DNA of 64,000 bases from Arachis hypogaea (GCF_003086295.3 NC_092043.1:51465987-51529986); one strand, 5' to 3'; positions 22,905-35,800 are shown, counted from the first letter of the stretch. Notes: generated by a model not told the origin, from the sequence alone. Numbers and translations are program-made.

Positions 22905-23850
22905 TTAATTTGGTAAAGTTTTTACTTTTTGAAAGTAGCTTATGAAAGCTATCTTCTAAAAGACAGCTTTTTAAAAGCTGCAATACTTGCATTTGGTAAA
23001 ATCAAATTAAAAATTATTTTTAATAAGTATAAGCACCACAATTGTGTTTGGTAAAATATTTTTTAAAACTTAAAAGAATTATAATAAACATGTTTATAAC
23101 GAAGAATAATTTCTTTTTTCAAATTTTATAAAATTTTATATAATATTTTAAAATAAAATAATTTTAAAATAAAAAATTATTTTATATATTGGCTCACTTT
23201 TACTGATCACAAAAAATGGGACACATATCTCAAATAAACTACTCTTATGATTATATATGTATTTTTACACATGTATATACATATTGTTATTATAATTTTG
23301 ACTAATATTCATGCAAAGAAAATTTTATGATTGATTTTCATAAACCAAGTCCACCTCTTCACATTTCAAAGAACAGATACAAAACAAACAAACATCATAG
23401 ATCTACTGAAAAAATACAAAAACAACACACACAAAAATAATATAAATGGATAGAAATTCATACCTAATATGTGATAGAGATGTATTTGTGTTAAAATTTG
23501 TGAAGAATAGGATGAAAAATAAAAAATATATAAAGACTGTGTTAGAATTTGTGAAGATTAGGATGAGAAGTTAGAAATATATGAAAATTTCAATGGCAAT
23601 ATAATAGCGGAGAATATATGCGAGAAAATAAATAAAATTTGATAAGTATAAGTCAACTTTAAAAAGCTCCCACTTATGTGCTTTGAAAAGCACCCATAAC
23701 TTTTAAAAGTCGTAAGCACAAGCACTTGAATTTTTTAATTTACCAATGTAAAATGAGGTGTTTATACTTTTTAAAAGTACAAACATCTCTTAAAAAATAT
23801 TTACCAAACCAAACATCTTTTAAAAAATCTTTACCAAACCAAGCCTAAAG
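22905..23850. mobile_element. TIR element (MITE-like), about 0.95 kb
   Basis: The left end has TTAATTTGGTAAAGTTTTTA and the right end, in reverse, has GGTTTGGTAAAGATTTTTTA. Further inside, AAAAGCTGC/CTTTTAAAAG-type purine/pyrimidine mirror segments repeat. The interior is AT-rich and non-coding. Boundaries are approximate and no clear TSD was found. Confidence 0.55.
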
Positions 23851-25224
23851 CATAAACACTTTTTCTATAAATTTTACTAAACCCATCTGTACAGAGTCCT
23901 ATGAGAATGGGTAAAACTGTTAAAGTATATCCCTTGTTTAACATATTTTATTGTAAAAATAAAATATTAAACTTGCAATGACAATAGATGCATAAGAAAT
24001 AGAATATTAAGCTTTTTTATATTAACGGTGTCTCTATATATTACTTAGCAATATGTTAAGCTAATTAATTTTTTTAATATTTATAAATAGTAATACTTGA
24101 TTTCTAAAATGAAAAGGTCATAGAGATACATACTTCTTATCAATAGTCGATGGATGATATAATTCTGGAGCCATTGCAAAAGAAAGTTCTATTGGAAGAC
24201 ATGACTTTTTGGATAAGCTTATTATTATCTTTCTACTTTTGATTTTTTTTTAAATTAATTGTTATACATTATTTCTACCTTCAATTATTATTATATGCCA
24301 TATTAACTTTTAGGAATAATTTTTTAGAGATTTTTTCAATTATTAGAAAATCAAAAAATAATTTTGGTTCTTTTAATAAATTGAAATTTCAATTTTAAAA
24401 TTTAAAATATCTATCAATAACTTCTCAGATCAGACGCACACTTTTACTATTGCTTTCCATTCTACTAATAATCTTATCTTTCCAAATATGATTCTTTTTC
24501 TCTTCTTTTTTTATTCTATTTCTTATTCGAATTTGTCGATGATAAAAATATTAAACTTGGTCTTTAAAAGACCAACCTTGAAAATGCCAAATTAGTGGCT
24601 CAAATGAATTTATGTTCTTCTTTTTCCCTTTAAAATTTGTCCCACTAAGAATTACAAAATGATATGGATAATAGACATGGTCTAGTGTACTGTTGTTCAG
24701 TTTCCAAAATTTTTTTAAGGTCCTTAAATAAAACCCCAACTCTTTTTACAAAAAAAGAAAATGTGCTGCTGATGAATTGAAGAGCTTGAGGAGGATGATG
24801 AAAAGGAAGAAGCAACACAAGTAACTTCAATGGCTGTTAAATTATATTCTAAAACTGAACTCAATTCTTCATTTGAATTATTATGTTTGTCATTCTTAGC
24901 ATTTATGTTTCGTTTTGTGAACCAAGAGTATGGGAAGCTTGGAACTTTCTAATGAAGGAAGAGCTTGAGGACAAAAGGATGTAGGTTTTAGTGGAGGAAT
25001 AGAGGATGATACATATGATAGAAGTGTCACTGATCATGTTGATGATGATGGAACTGCTTCATAGTTGTTTCTCTCTCTTTCGGTTTACACCATCTCTGTT
25101 TCTCTCTCTAAATAATATACAAATATTTATAAAAGTATGGGTCTAAATTAGAGTTTTTGTTTTAAAAAAATATGTTCACAAAATAGCTCCACAAAAAAAC
25201 AAAAAATAAAAATTACTCAAGTAT
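23851..25224. other. Intergenic DNA
   Basis: AT-rich and without a confident gene. On the minus strand 24780-25050 has one frame with low-complexity plant-protein-like sequence (HHHQHDQ, SSFSSSSSSSSIHQQH) and several stops. It may be a decayed coding fragment, but the family is not recognised. Confidence 0.45.
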
Positions 25225-25665
25225 TTAAAGTAGTGTTTGTTTTGAGGTACTAAAATAAAGATGGAGAGATTAAAATTTAATATTATATTTGTTGGTCCAG
25301 AAGTTAATACTAAAATTTTAGTTTCCATTTCCAAAATTTTAATATTTTAGTCTCTCTAAAAAGGAGGGATACAGGAAACTAAAATTTTTAGGGACGAAGA
25401 CTGAAACGTTAATAACATTTTATATTTAAAATATTTTCATTCCAATTAATTAATTCTAACGCATTACTCTTTGTGCAAATTAAATTAGGGCTCTATTCTT
25501 TGCAACTCTTTAATCCTTTATCTTCTCATTTCTGTATATTTTTATATTAAACATAATACTGAGACTTATTTGTTATTTCAATCTCTGGCTCTCAATCTCA
25601 GATTCTCAAACTTTCAAGGTCTCGTATCAATCTCTGTCTCTCTTTCAAACACTCTCTAAAACACC
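25225..25665. mobile_element. Possible MITE with imperfect inverted ends
   Basis: The left end TAGTGTTTGTTTTGAGGTAC and the right end, in reverse, TAGAGAGTGTTTGAAAGAGA are weakly inverted. Both are followed by long A-rich or GAGA-rich arms. Similar sequences are common in legume intergenic DNA. No TSD was identified. Confidence 0.4.
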
Positions 25666-26867
25666 TATCTCTCTTTTTAGTTTTTTATTCTATTATACTT
25701 TTATTTTTATAATTTTTTTAATAATATCTGAATTAATCAATTCATACAATTGAATTAATAAATCAATAATTAATAGTTTGAGCTTGATTTTAACAACTAT
25801 AGCACGAAATAGTGGATGTTTGTCCATAACCAAATAATTTGTGATGAAATAATTATAATTTGATAATGTTAGGAACATAAAAAAATAGTTAAAATTTGTC
25901 TTATTTAGTATTAATTAATTATTATAGTAATTAATAAATATTAAATAATACAAATTATAGCTAGTTTTAGTTTATTTTCTTTAGTTACCGAATATTTATG
26001 TTATAATTAGCTATTATATTCGGTAATAACTATTCTTAGGAAACAAATGAAGGAATGTATGAATATGTTATTTTCAAGGATTTAATCAACATATCAAATG
26101 AGAAATGCTAGAGGGTCAACAAATTTTGTGATTTATAACTATTAATTAGTTATTATTAGTATTTTTAATGGATTGAGATTATATTTAATAGTGTGGAATT
26201 ATTCACTTGAGTATTGCTACACATACAAGTCTTTTTGGCATACAAGTTAACTCTAACTCAACAAAATCCACTTATATAACGTGCGCGTGAAAATCACGTT
26301 CCTCTTTTTATCCCGCGTTCATCCTCCTCTTCCTTCTTCTTTGCGTTTCTCCTCCTTTTTCTTCGCGTATTTCATCTTCGTCGTCGTTTTTTTATTATTG
26401 TTGTTGTTGCTGCATTTTTTTCCTCTTCCTCTTTCTATTGATTTTGCAACATTATGTATTTTTTCTTTATTTGATTTTTCCTCCCCAAAAAAATTATGAG
26501 AATATGAAATAAGAATATGAAGAAGAAGAAACAGCAAAAGATGGGAGAAAAAGAAAAGGAAGAGTCTTGAATTATGTAGAACTTATTATTAGTGAACATA
26601 CACCGAAAATTCTTAAACAATACATTCAAATATCTTTGCGTTACACCCAAATATCTTCGTGTTATGTAACACCCTACCACACAGAACCTTACGCTTAAGT
26701 TGTAAAGCAGAGGTGACCAGGTATTACGACCTCTAAAAATAAAATATACATATATAATATACTAGAAATGATGAAATATTCGAGGAGTCTTGAAAGATGG
26801 TTAAATCAAAATTGCAAAAATTAAAAGCGCAACACTCAAAAATAACGTTTACTAGCGTAAGAAGAGC

Positions 26868-26869
<2 letters not shown>

Positions 26870-26951
<82 letters not shown>
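26870..26951. repeat. (TA)n microsatellite
   Basis: About 80 bp of uninterrupted TA within the minus-strand solo-LTR-like element. It generates the spurious Ile/Tyr-rich ORFs here. Confidence 0.97.
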
Positions 26952-26952
<1 letters not shown>

Positions 26953-27220
26953 TAGAGGGTCAATAAATACAAAATATTCAAGTTTCGGATAATGTACATA
27001 ACAAAACCCAATGGACAAAGTCCCAACTTCACTTGCAACAGGAAACTCCAGACGCTCACTGAGGCGTATCTCGACCTGCATCTGAAAAATAACAATATTG
27101 TATGAGATGAGAACCTAGTATGGTTAAAGTGCTCACATACATAATATATAAGGTCCCAAAAAGGCAGAGGCAATCTTAAAACTCTAACACTCAGATTATA
27201 AAATTTAAAGATTAAAAAAA

Positions 27221-27567
27221 GAGAAAAGGACAAATAGGTCCTTCACCTTTTGCCCCGCAGACATTTATACCCTTAAGGATTTGAAAATATATTTAAGTCC
27301 CTGACTTTCTCAAAATTTGGATATATCGATCCATGAGTCTAATTTGTCGTATTTTAAAAATTTTTCTACATGTGCATCTGTATATCAGCCAGACTAATAC
27401 AATAGAAGTTATGTTTGATTTTTTCGTTAAGTCTGCCATACCTAAGTGAACAGAGGGATCGATGTGTTTAGATTTTGAGAAGGTCAGGGACTTAAATATA
27501 TTTTCATATCGTTGGGGATTTAAATGTTCGCAGATCAAAAGGTCAATGACCTATTTGTCCTTTTCTC
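27221..27567. mobile_element. Palindromic MITE, about 350 bp
   Basis: The ends are GAGAAAAGGACAAATAGGTC in both orientations. The inversion continues through GACATTTATA/GAACATTTAAATC and AAATATATTTAAGTCCCTGA for over 100 bp. The flanks TTAAAAAAA and TAGAAAAAA may be a decayed 9-bp TSD. It is nested in the 26665-30805 element. A degenerate relative lies at 38083-38372. Confidence 0.75.
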
Positions 27568-27733
27568 TAGAAAAAAACCGAAAGCCATAAGTAGGGTGGT
27601 TCTCTAAGTTTCCTAAACTTAACAAAAACTCTATCTAAATTCCTCCATCATCCGCCTTCTTCCAAATTTTCTAACTCCAATGGAAATACACAGACTGACA
27701 AATAGACAATGGCAAACACAATTAGAGTATAAG

Positions 27734-28212
27734 CTATGATGCACGAACACTGATACGGACACGGAACACGACACGACACGGGACACGCCGACATGCGAAT
27801 TTTAAAATCTTACATGATACGGGGACACGCATACATATAAAATATAAAGTATTTTTTAGATAAACGTAATGATATTTTAATATTTTATTGATATTAAAAT
27901 ATAAATTAATTTTTTAAATTATTTTTAATGTCTTATTTTAATTATATTAAGTATTGAAAATATTTTTTGTTTTAATAAATAATAATATATACTATATCTA
28001 AATTTATTTTAAGAATATATATTAAGAATAAGATTGGACACGCTGACACATGATGATATTTAGATGTGTTCAAGTGTGTCCGGAGAAGAATTTTTTAGTT
28101 TTTATTGAGACACGGTTTGGACACAGCAGACACGCGTGTCGGACGAGTGTCGTGTCCGAAATGTGTCCGACACACAGAAACGGCAACTCAGCAAAGTGTC
28201 CGTGCTTCATAG
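27734..28212. mobile_element. 479-bp hAT-type MITE, perfect 8-bp TSD
   Basis: The TIRs are CTATGATGCACGAACAC and, in reverse, CTATGAAGCACGGACAC, with the exact TSD AGTATAAG at 27726-27733 and 28213-28220. The subterminal regions are full of GGACACG/CGTGTCC motifs in both orientations. It is nested in the solo-LTR-like element. Confidence 0.85.
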
Positions 28213-28347
28213 AGTATAAGTAATGCAGGTAGCAAGTATAACAATTAGGTATACTAAATCATAAAGACACTCCCAATTAATGCACAAGCAAGCAAATCAA
28301 TCATATTCACATGATGTATGCCTGTCCTATAGCTGATGAGTCTCATC

Positions 28348-28372
28348 TGTCGGTTATAAGGCCAACCCGACA
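28348..28372. repeat. Hairpin conserved between the two LTR-like elements
   Basis: TGTCGGTT, a 9-base spacer, then ACCCGACA. The plus-strand element has TGTCGGTT...AACCGACA at 21703-21728. Confidence 0.7.
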
Positions 28373-28419
28373 TGTTCGGTAGCTAACGCCAGACAGAACA
28401 CCACAACATGGAATAGGTA

Positions 28420-28720
28420 TTACTCGTCTCTCCATGTCGGTATTTCGCCCAACCCATAATAGGTATTACTCGTCTACTCAAGTAGGTGCCTCAAATCATA
28501 ACCAGAGTAGGAATTACTTGTCTATCCACAGGCCATGACTCGGATAGGAATTACTCGTCTATCCTCAAAATTACATCTCGAATAGGAATTGCTCATCTAC
28601 CCTCACAGTCATAACTCGACATCTCAAAATAATTAATAATTAAACTCAATTCTAATCATTAACCATATCTCAATATCCCCAAATTCAAAATCATAGTTTA
28701 GATAGGAATTACTCGTCCAT
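28420..28720. repeat. Interspersed short repeats AATAGGAATTACTCGTCTA
   Basis: At least six imperfect copies of (A/G)ATAGG(A/T)ATTACTCGTCTA(T)CC occur, spaced 35-70 bp apart, within the minus-strand LTR-like element. The plus-strand relative has a different motif (CAGGCACTAAATCCTCGG) at the equivalent position. Confidence 0.8.
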
Positions 28721-30805
28721 CCTCACAATCACAACTCATCACTATCACTTCAATCATTATTAATATAGCCTTCGTTTATAATAATCTCAACACTCCGCAC
28801 TTCTCATTCATAATCATCACATCTCAAACTCTCTTCACTCCCAAGTCAATAAGCCTTCATAGCTTGATCCCTCCACTATGTTTACAACTAATATTTAGGA
28901 TCTAAAATAGTGAAAATATAGGTTTGGAAGTTTAAAATTATGTTTTAAATCACAAACTCATTTTGCTGATTCCAGGGTTCCGCGTACGCATGGACGATCT
29001 CGCGTTTGCGGGGGTGCTTTTCCCTTACTCGCGTACGCGGGACATCCAACGTAACCCGAACAGAATGCCCGCTCCGCATGTGAGGCTCGCGTACGCAAGT
29101 TATGAAGAGTTGGCAAAAATTGTGAGTGTTGTAGAATTTCAGCTTTACACACCAAACTTCCGACGCACATAACTTTTTCATTTGAAATCATTTTTCCTTC
29201 GTTCTTCAAAAGGTGTAAACTTCACGGGCCTAATTTTCATATAAAACAAGTTTGGAAAGTTAGAGGGTCCAAAAATCGAGTTATGACTCGCCAAAGTTTG
29301 GCCAAAATTCAATTTTTTTTCAAAAATATCAACCTCTATTTTTACAAAGTTTTCCAACTCAAAACCAACAATCCAAGTTTTTAACCAATCCAAAACAAGC
29401 TAAATTCAATCTCAGCCTTCTCATATATTTCACAACCCACCAATATACTTACTCATCAAATTCAACCCCTAAAAGCTCATAATCAAACATAATTCCATAC
29501 TCAAACATTAAAATAGTATCATTATTTATTTAATACATCATCTCATCAACCTTCCATCACACTCATGTTATTAACCAACACAACATAACTTATAATCATC
29601 TTATAATTAATTCTCAACATTCACATTCTCAATTTCGACAATTCAAAATCACACAGTCCATTTTAATTCACTCATCAATCATCAACATGTCAACAACCAT
29701 TATTATTCGATATTCATCAAACACCTAATCCATCACATACCAACTTAATTACCCTTCATACCCAATTCATATACCACTCACGCATTTCAACAATAATCTA
29801 TTCCGTTCAACTTACCCGGTCACGGCCCCCGGACCAGTTTTCTCATCAATCATCTTTCATAACTCTATCATATTCACATACATATATCAATTCTTAAATT
29901 TATTGTACACATATACATATTAGTTCCCTAATCACCTCAACAACCAAACATTCAATCCAACTTATCCTATAGTTATCTAGCCTAAGTTTTCACGTACATT
30001 ACATATTATATACGAGAAACCAAAATCATACCTCGACCGATTTCATCGTAAAACCCAGAGACACTTCATGATCAACGTTCCTCAAGAGTCCACAACCCCA
30101 AAACTTTTCTGAACAAAATTTTCAGCCGCCAAGGTCCAACAATCCAGTTCCCAACATCATCAACATACTCCAATTCAATATTTATTCAATCTAATTCTAT
30201 AACATAACACTATAATCAACATTCAAGCTATCTAAATCACTAATCAACAAGAGGTTTGACCTCTTTACCTTACTCATGCCTCAATTGAACAAAACTCGCT
30301 AATTTTCGTGAATTAATTCGAACCTAAAATACCAAAATTATATAAATTCTTAATTCCAACACTTTTCAAATTCAAAACTGAGAAGGAATGATTTGGGTAA
30401 GAAAAATGAATTCCTTACCAAATTATTTTATGGATTTTGAGAGGAATGCGTGGTCACTGACGACTCCTCAATCGGAGCTTCGGATTGAAAGTTATGAGGA
30501 GTAGAAGATTAGAGCAAGAGTTTGCATATTTTCCCCTCCTTCCATGAGTTTCCTAGCGTGTTTCCCAAATGTGGAGGGAAGAAGAGCTGAAGCTCTTCCT
30601 ATGCATGTTGTAGGGTTGGGCCTTAGGTCTGGTTCGTTCGGTTTAGTCTGTTCGATCCAGTTTGGATCCAAATTTTTAAAATTAGTGTTAAATTTTATAT
30701 TTTAAATATTTCTATCCTTCTAATTTATCAACTTTAATTTTCTAATTCTTGTAAATAATAATTAACTTATTGGTTAACTATTTATTAATTTTTGCGGGTT
30801 TTACA

Positions 30806-31610
30806 TGTTACACCCAAATTTGATGTAAATATAGAAAAATATTTCCTCTAATATTACATTTTTTTTCTTTTTTTTCTTATTTCTTTCTTTCTTTTAGTCG
30901 AATGAATATAAGTTCATCATCTTCCAAGTAATTTTACAGCATTATGTGTTTCTTCTTCTTCTTTGTTTGATTTTTTTGTTTTTATTCTTGTTATGAGAGT
31001 AAAATAAAGAGAAACTTAAAGATGAATAAGAAAAAAAAAGAAGAAAAAGATGGTGATGATGATGAAAAAAGAAGAAACAGCAGTAGAAGATGAGGATGAG
31101 AAAGAGGAAGAATTTTGAATTATGTAGAACTTATCAGCATACACACATCGAAAATTCTTAAACAATACACTCAAATATCTTCGCGTTACACTCAAATATC
31201 TTCGTGTTACACCCAAATTTGCTGCAATTACAGAAAAATATTTCCTCTAATGCTACATTTTTTCTTATTTCTTTCTTTCTTTTAGTTGAATGAATGTAAG
31301 TTCATCATCTTTCAAGTAATTTTATACCATTATGTGTTTCTTCTTCTTTGTTTGATTTTTTTTATTCTTGTTAATAGAGTAAAACAAGAAAAAACTTAAG
31401 AAGATAAAATAAGAAAAAAAAAGAGGATGATGATGATGAAAAAGAAGAAGAAGATGCAGCAGAAGATGAGGAAGAGGGAGAAGAAGAGTTTTGAATTATG
31501 CAGAACTTATCAACACACATATACCGAAAATTCTTAAACAATACACTCAAATATCTTTGCGTTACATCCAAATATCTTCGTGTTACATCCAAATTTACTG
31601 CAAATATAGA
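30806..31610. repeat. Tandem repeat, units of about 375-400 bp
   Basis: Two full units (about 30811-31209 and 31210-31586) are followed by the start of another at 31587. Each runs from ACCCAAATTT(G/A)(A/C)TG through a pyrimidine-rich block, TTCATCATCTT, GTGTTTCTTCTTC and a GATGATGA/GAAGAAGA block, to CGAAAATTCTTAAACAATAC and CAAATATCTTCGTGTTAC. The end of a third copy lies at 26560-26664, separated by the inserted LTR-like element. The function is unknown. Confidence 0.85.
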
Positions 31611-32547
31611 AAAATATTTTCTTTAATGCAGAACTTTTACATTACATTCAATTCAAACCATCAACAATGAACAACAATTTTCACAAACAAAAACATTATT
31701 CACTTTTAGAATCATAAACTACTAACGAAAATATTAACTAGAATCGTACCACACCTCACCAATTTGATTGGATTCAAAACAATAATCAATTTCGTTTTGG
31801 TTTAATTGACAATCTGAACTTGAATTATTCATTATCTTTAACAACGAGATAACTGATGACGGAAGAAACGGAGAAAAAGAAAGGAGGAGAAGAAATTCCA
31901 ATAAAAAAAAAAGAGGAAGAGTAGAAGGAGAATGAGGTGGTGTTAGTGACGACGATAACGAAAGAGAAAAATAACGAAAAAGAAAAAGAAAAATGTATAG
32001 TAACGGCACAAAAAAAAATGTGCACACGTGAATATAAATAATTTATATAAATTTGTATTAAAAAATGACTTATATATAAAAAATAATATTATTCACTTTT
32101 CTTTTACTAATTAAATATTGGTCAAATTTTAATAAAACATATACTAAAATTTTAGTAAATATTTTTCTTTCCATGATACTTGCCTTTTAGCATATGATAC
32201 CAAGATTCTGTTTTTAAAGCATCCACTAATTAACGAAACATTCCGAACAAGGAGTGAGGAAACGAAGCAGAGACCTCGTATTTTTCGAAGGCAATAAACA
32301 TTTCTGAATTTTGACGGACATAGCGTAAGATAAGCAAGTACACACAAACACAGCCAGCTCAACCCAATCATCCACTCCCCCTCTTTCTGCCATTCCAAAC
32401 GAAAAGAAGACTACGAACTCCTCTGCTTGTTTCAGATCTTCCCTCACTGTTTTGTTCTTTTCATTCTCTGCACAGAGGGTTGTTCCTTTCCTTTCTCCAT
32501 CTTCGACCAACTGCCCAATCATCAAGTCTTAAACTTGATTTTGTAAG

Positions 32548-32756
32548 GTAAGGTCCCACCCACGATTTATTTGTCATAATCATTATTCACTAGTAACCTT
32601 GGCTTTATGTAAAATAAATTTGTTGATTATCTCATTATTGTTTTTGTTGCATGATCATTCTCTTTAAATTTTGAAATGAAATAAGCACTTACTGTCTTCT
32701 GAATTAACCAACCTTGGTGTTGAAAAATAGCTTTCTCTAAGAGGGCTTCTTAGCAG
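32548..32756 (+). other. Probable 5'-UTR intron of the PMT gene
   Basis: The donor TTGTAAG|GTAAGG at 32547/32548 and an acceptor near TTCTTAGCAG (32749-32756) fit a leader intron about 90 bp before the start codon. The upstream pyrimidine-rich sequence (32400-32545) would be the first, non-coding exon. The acceptor choice is uncertain. Confidence 0.5.
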
Positions 32757-32847
32757 TTAGAGCATTTCACGTTTGATGCGTGCATTAATGTATTTCAATG
32801 GAACAATGTAGCGACTCATGTCGGTTTGGAGATAATAAAGATCCATC

Positions 32848-35800
32848 ATGGTTACAAAAGGGAACCCGGGAGACAACAGAAACAATAAGGGTCCTATGCC
32901 TGTTTTCACGGTAGTTGGCTTGTGTGCTTTCTTCTATATATTAGGCGTATGGCAGCGGAGTGGTTTTGGAAAGGGAGACAGCATAGCGGTGGCAATTAAC
33001 AGAGAAACGGATTGCAGTGTTCTGAGTGATCTTAGCTATGAATCCCATCGCGATGGTGAAGCTGGAGCGCCTGATGCTCCCGAAGGAGGAGTCAAGGAGT
33101 TCAAGCCATGTGATGATCAATACATTGATTATACTCCTTGTCATGATCAAAGACGAGCAATGACATTCCCCCGCGAAAATATGATGTATAGAGAAAGGCA
33201 TTGTCCTCCTCAAGAAGAAAAACTTTATTGTCTCATACCAGCTCCTAGAGGATATGCAACCCCATTTCCATGGCCCAAGAGCCGTGATTATGTTCCCTAT
33301 GCGAATGCCCCTTACAAGAGCTTGACAGTGGAGAAGGCTGTGCAAAACTGGATACAATATGAAGGAAATGTTTTCAGGTTTCCTGGTGGAGGCACACAGT
33401 TTCCCCAAGGAGCTGATGCTTATATTGATGAACTAGCATCTGTTATTCCACTCGACAATGGCATGGTTAGAACTGCTTTAGATACTGGTTGTGGGGTGAG
33501 TCGACATTCCTTGTTCTGTTTTATTCTTGCATTTCTCATCTACATCATGTTGGAATGAAGGAATTCTAAGTTTTCACTTAATAATTAATTATAAGCTTTT
33601 ATCTTGGTTCCTTCTACTTCTAAATGCTTCTTCCATGCAAAATTTTGAGCTCCTATACTATATGTGCAGTAGATGTTATATCCTAGCTCATTTGATGGTT
33701 ATTGGTGATGGTAGGTTGCTAGTTGGGGGGCATACCTGTTTAAGAAAAATGTTGTTACAATGTCAATTGCACCAAGGGACTCTCATGAAGCACAAGTGCA
33801 ATTTGCTTTAGAAAGAGGTGTTCCGGCTATCATTGGCGTTCTTGGAACCATCATGTTGCCTTTCCCTTCTGGATCATTTGACATGGCACATTGTTCTCGC
33901 TGTTTGATTCCATGGGGTGGAAATGGTAAGATAACTACCATGTCTCTGACACGGGACAATAAACATTTCTTTTGGTTCACCTAATAAATCTCATGCTATC
34001 ACTTAAGGAAATGATTCCACAGGCGATCAGGGCTTCTATAGATGAAAGATATATTTTTTTTAATGAGACATTCATGCATTACATGTTTCAAAACTCTATA
34101 TTTCATGACTACTTTCGTTTTTGCTGAGACATATGTTTAATTTGAAATTAACAATTTAAAGGTTAGCTTGTAGGATACGTTATTTGATCACATTGACCTC
34201 AACCTAAGATAACTTCAAGTACGAAAACTATGTCCTATTTATTTATTTATGATAAGATGATGATCTTCAAATCATTGTTATCCTTACTAGATTATTGTAT
34301 CTTTCTTCTTTGAATTCATTGTTTTTTTTTTTTCATGTTTTCTTATTTATTGTTCAATGGTTCATTAAAAGAAGCAAAGTTCATAAAATTATTTGAATTC
34401 AAAAAAATTGTTAGATGGTATATATATGAAGGAGGTTGATCGAGTTCTCAGACCTGGTGGTTACTGGATCCTTTCTGGCCCTCCAATCAGCTGGAGGAAT
34501 AGCTACCGAGCATGGCAGCGTCCTGAAGATGAGCTTGAGGAGGAGCAAAAGCAGATTGAGGATATTGCTAAACTTCTTTGTTGGGAAAAGAGACATGAGA
34601 AGGGTGAAATCGCTATATGGAGAAAAAGATTAAATACCGATGAATGCACTGAACAAGAAGCTCAATCTTCAACATGTGATGCTACAAATGCCAGTGATGT
34701 CTGGTATTTTTCTGTCTCATTTCATTTCATCAATCTTTTTTCCCTTCTCTTTCTCTTCCATGGATTACTTATTTCCAATTTGATGATTTATGTTCAGACA
34801 ATTAGATACACCATTTTTTGTGTTTACTCAGAAGGAAAATATGTATTACAATACAAATAAGAGGACTACTATGTTGATTATGGTTACCATGCCTATTGCC
34901 TAAGATACTAGAGGACCATCTTCTTATCACCTATGGCAACACCTCAAGAAATCGCTTATAACCAACACCTCTTGTCCATACGTTATGAATATTTACAATT
35001 TGATTCCCCGGCTGCATTTTCTATTCTAAGTTATTAATCCCAAGCTTATTTCCTAAGGCTTGTGTTTCGAAGAATACAAGGAGTTTGGATTTATGTTTCT
35101 TTTTTATGTTGAACAAGTTTTTGAAATGTATTTTATATTTATTTGCAAGAACTATTTCCTGGCTGGTAAATGGCATCTTTCAAGATAATTAAGTAGTTGA
35201 GAAGCAATGCAAGGCCTTTCAAGAGATTTTATATGTGTAGATCTCTAGCATAGTGTTAGTCCCCTAACTTGAACGAGGTAGGACTATGGTTGTAATCTTA
35301 ATCTGAAAGCTCTGACACTGTGTAGGTACAAAAAGATGGAAAATTGTATAACTCCTACTAAAACTAATGGTTCGTGGAAGCCATTCCCAGAGAGACTCAA
35401 TGCTATTCCTTCCAGAATAACAAGTGGATCTGTTCCTGGTCTATCTGTAGAGATATTTGTGGATGATAATCGATCATGGAAGAAGCATGTAAACGCTTAT
35501 AAGCGGGTCAACAAAATCATTGACTCGGGAAGGTATCGCAACATAATGGACATGAATGCTGGTCTGGGGAGTTTTGCTGCTGCCATGGACTCTCCGAAAT
35601 TATGGGTTATGAATGTTGTGCCTACAATCGCAGAGAAAGCTAACCTTGGTGTTATATTTGAGCGTGGATTGATTGGCATTTATCACGATTGGTAACTTAT
35701 TTGTTGAGGTGTCCTTTCTTTTTTTTTTTTCCACTTTCTAGTTAAATTAGCGAAGTAACTATTTTTCAACTAATAACAACTATTTTTTTTTTTTGGAGTA

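Larger units (their letters stand above)
26665..30805 (-). mobile_element. 4.1-kb TG...CA element, solo-LTR-like, minus strand, perfect 5-bp TSD
   Basis: Flanked by TGTTA at 26660-26664 and 30806-30810. On the minus strand it starts TGTAAAACCCGCAAAAATT and ends GGTAGGGTGTTACA. It contains no pol or gag. After subtracting two nested MITEs it is about 3.3 kb, the same size as the plus-strand element at 19519-22744. It shares that element's architecture: a transcribed-leader-like segment, CGCGTACGCG motifs (28978-29100), a short-repeat zone (28400-28720) and a hairpin (28348-28372). The insertion site is inside a tandem repeat, whose sequence is restored when the element is removed. Confidence 0.78.
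26208..32087. mobile_element. TIR element with internal tandem repeats, split by a solo-LTR-like element
   Basis: The direct repeat ATTATTCACT lies at 26198-26207 and 32088-32097. The ends are imperfect inverted repeats: left TATTGCTACACATACAAGTC then TTTTTGGCATACAAGTT; right in reverse ATATATAAGTCATTTTTTAA then TACAAATT. Near both ends lies a CACGTG/GTGCGCGTG-type motif. Without the nested 26665-30805 insertion it is about 1.7 kb and mostly tandem repeats. The 9-10-bp TSD suggests a MULE-like origin. Confidence 0.6.

Noticed and set aside
26733..27233. 166-codon minus-strand ORF with a Tyr/Ile repeat
   Set aside because: Produced by translating the (TA)n microsatellite inside an LTR-like element.
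31734..32027. Ser/Phe-rich minus-strand ORFs near 31-32 kb
   Set aside because: Low-complexity translations of GAAGAA/GATGAT tandem repeats in a TIR element.
32144..32525. Minus-strand ORFs upstream of PMT
   Set aside because: They overlap the presumed PMT promoter and leader exon and have no homology that I can recognise.
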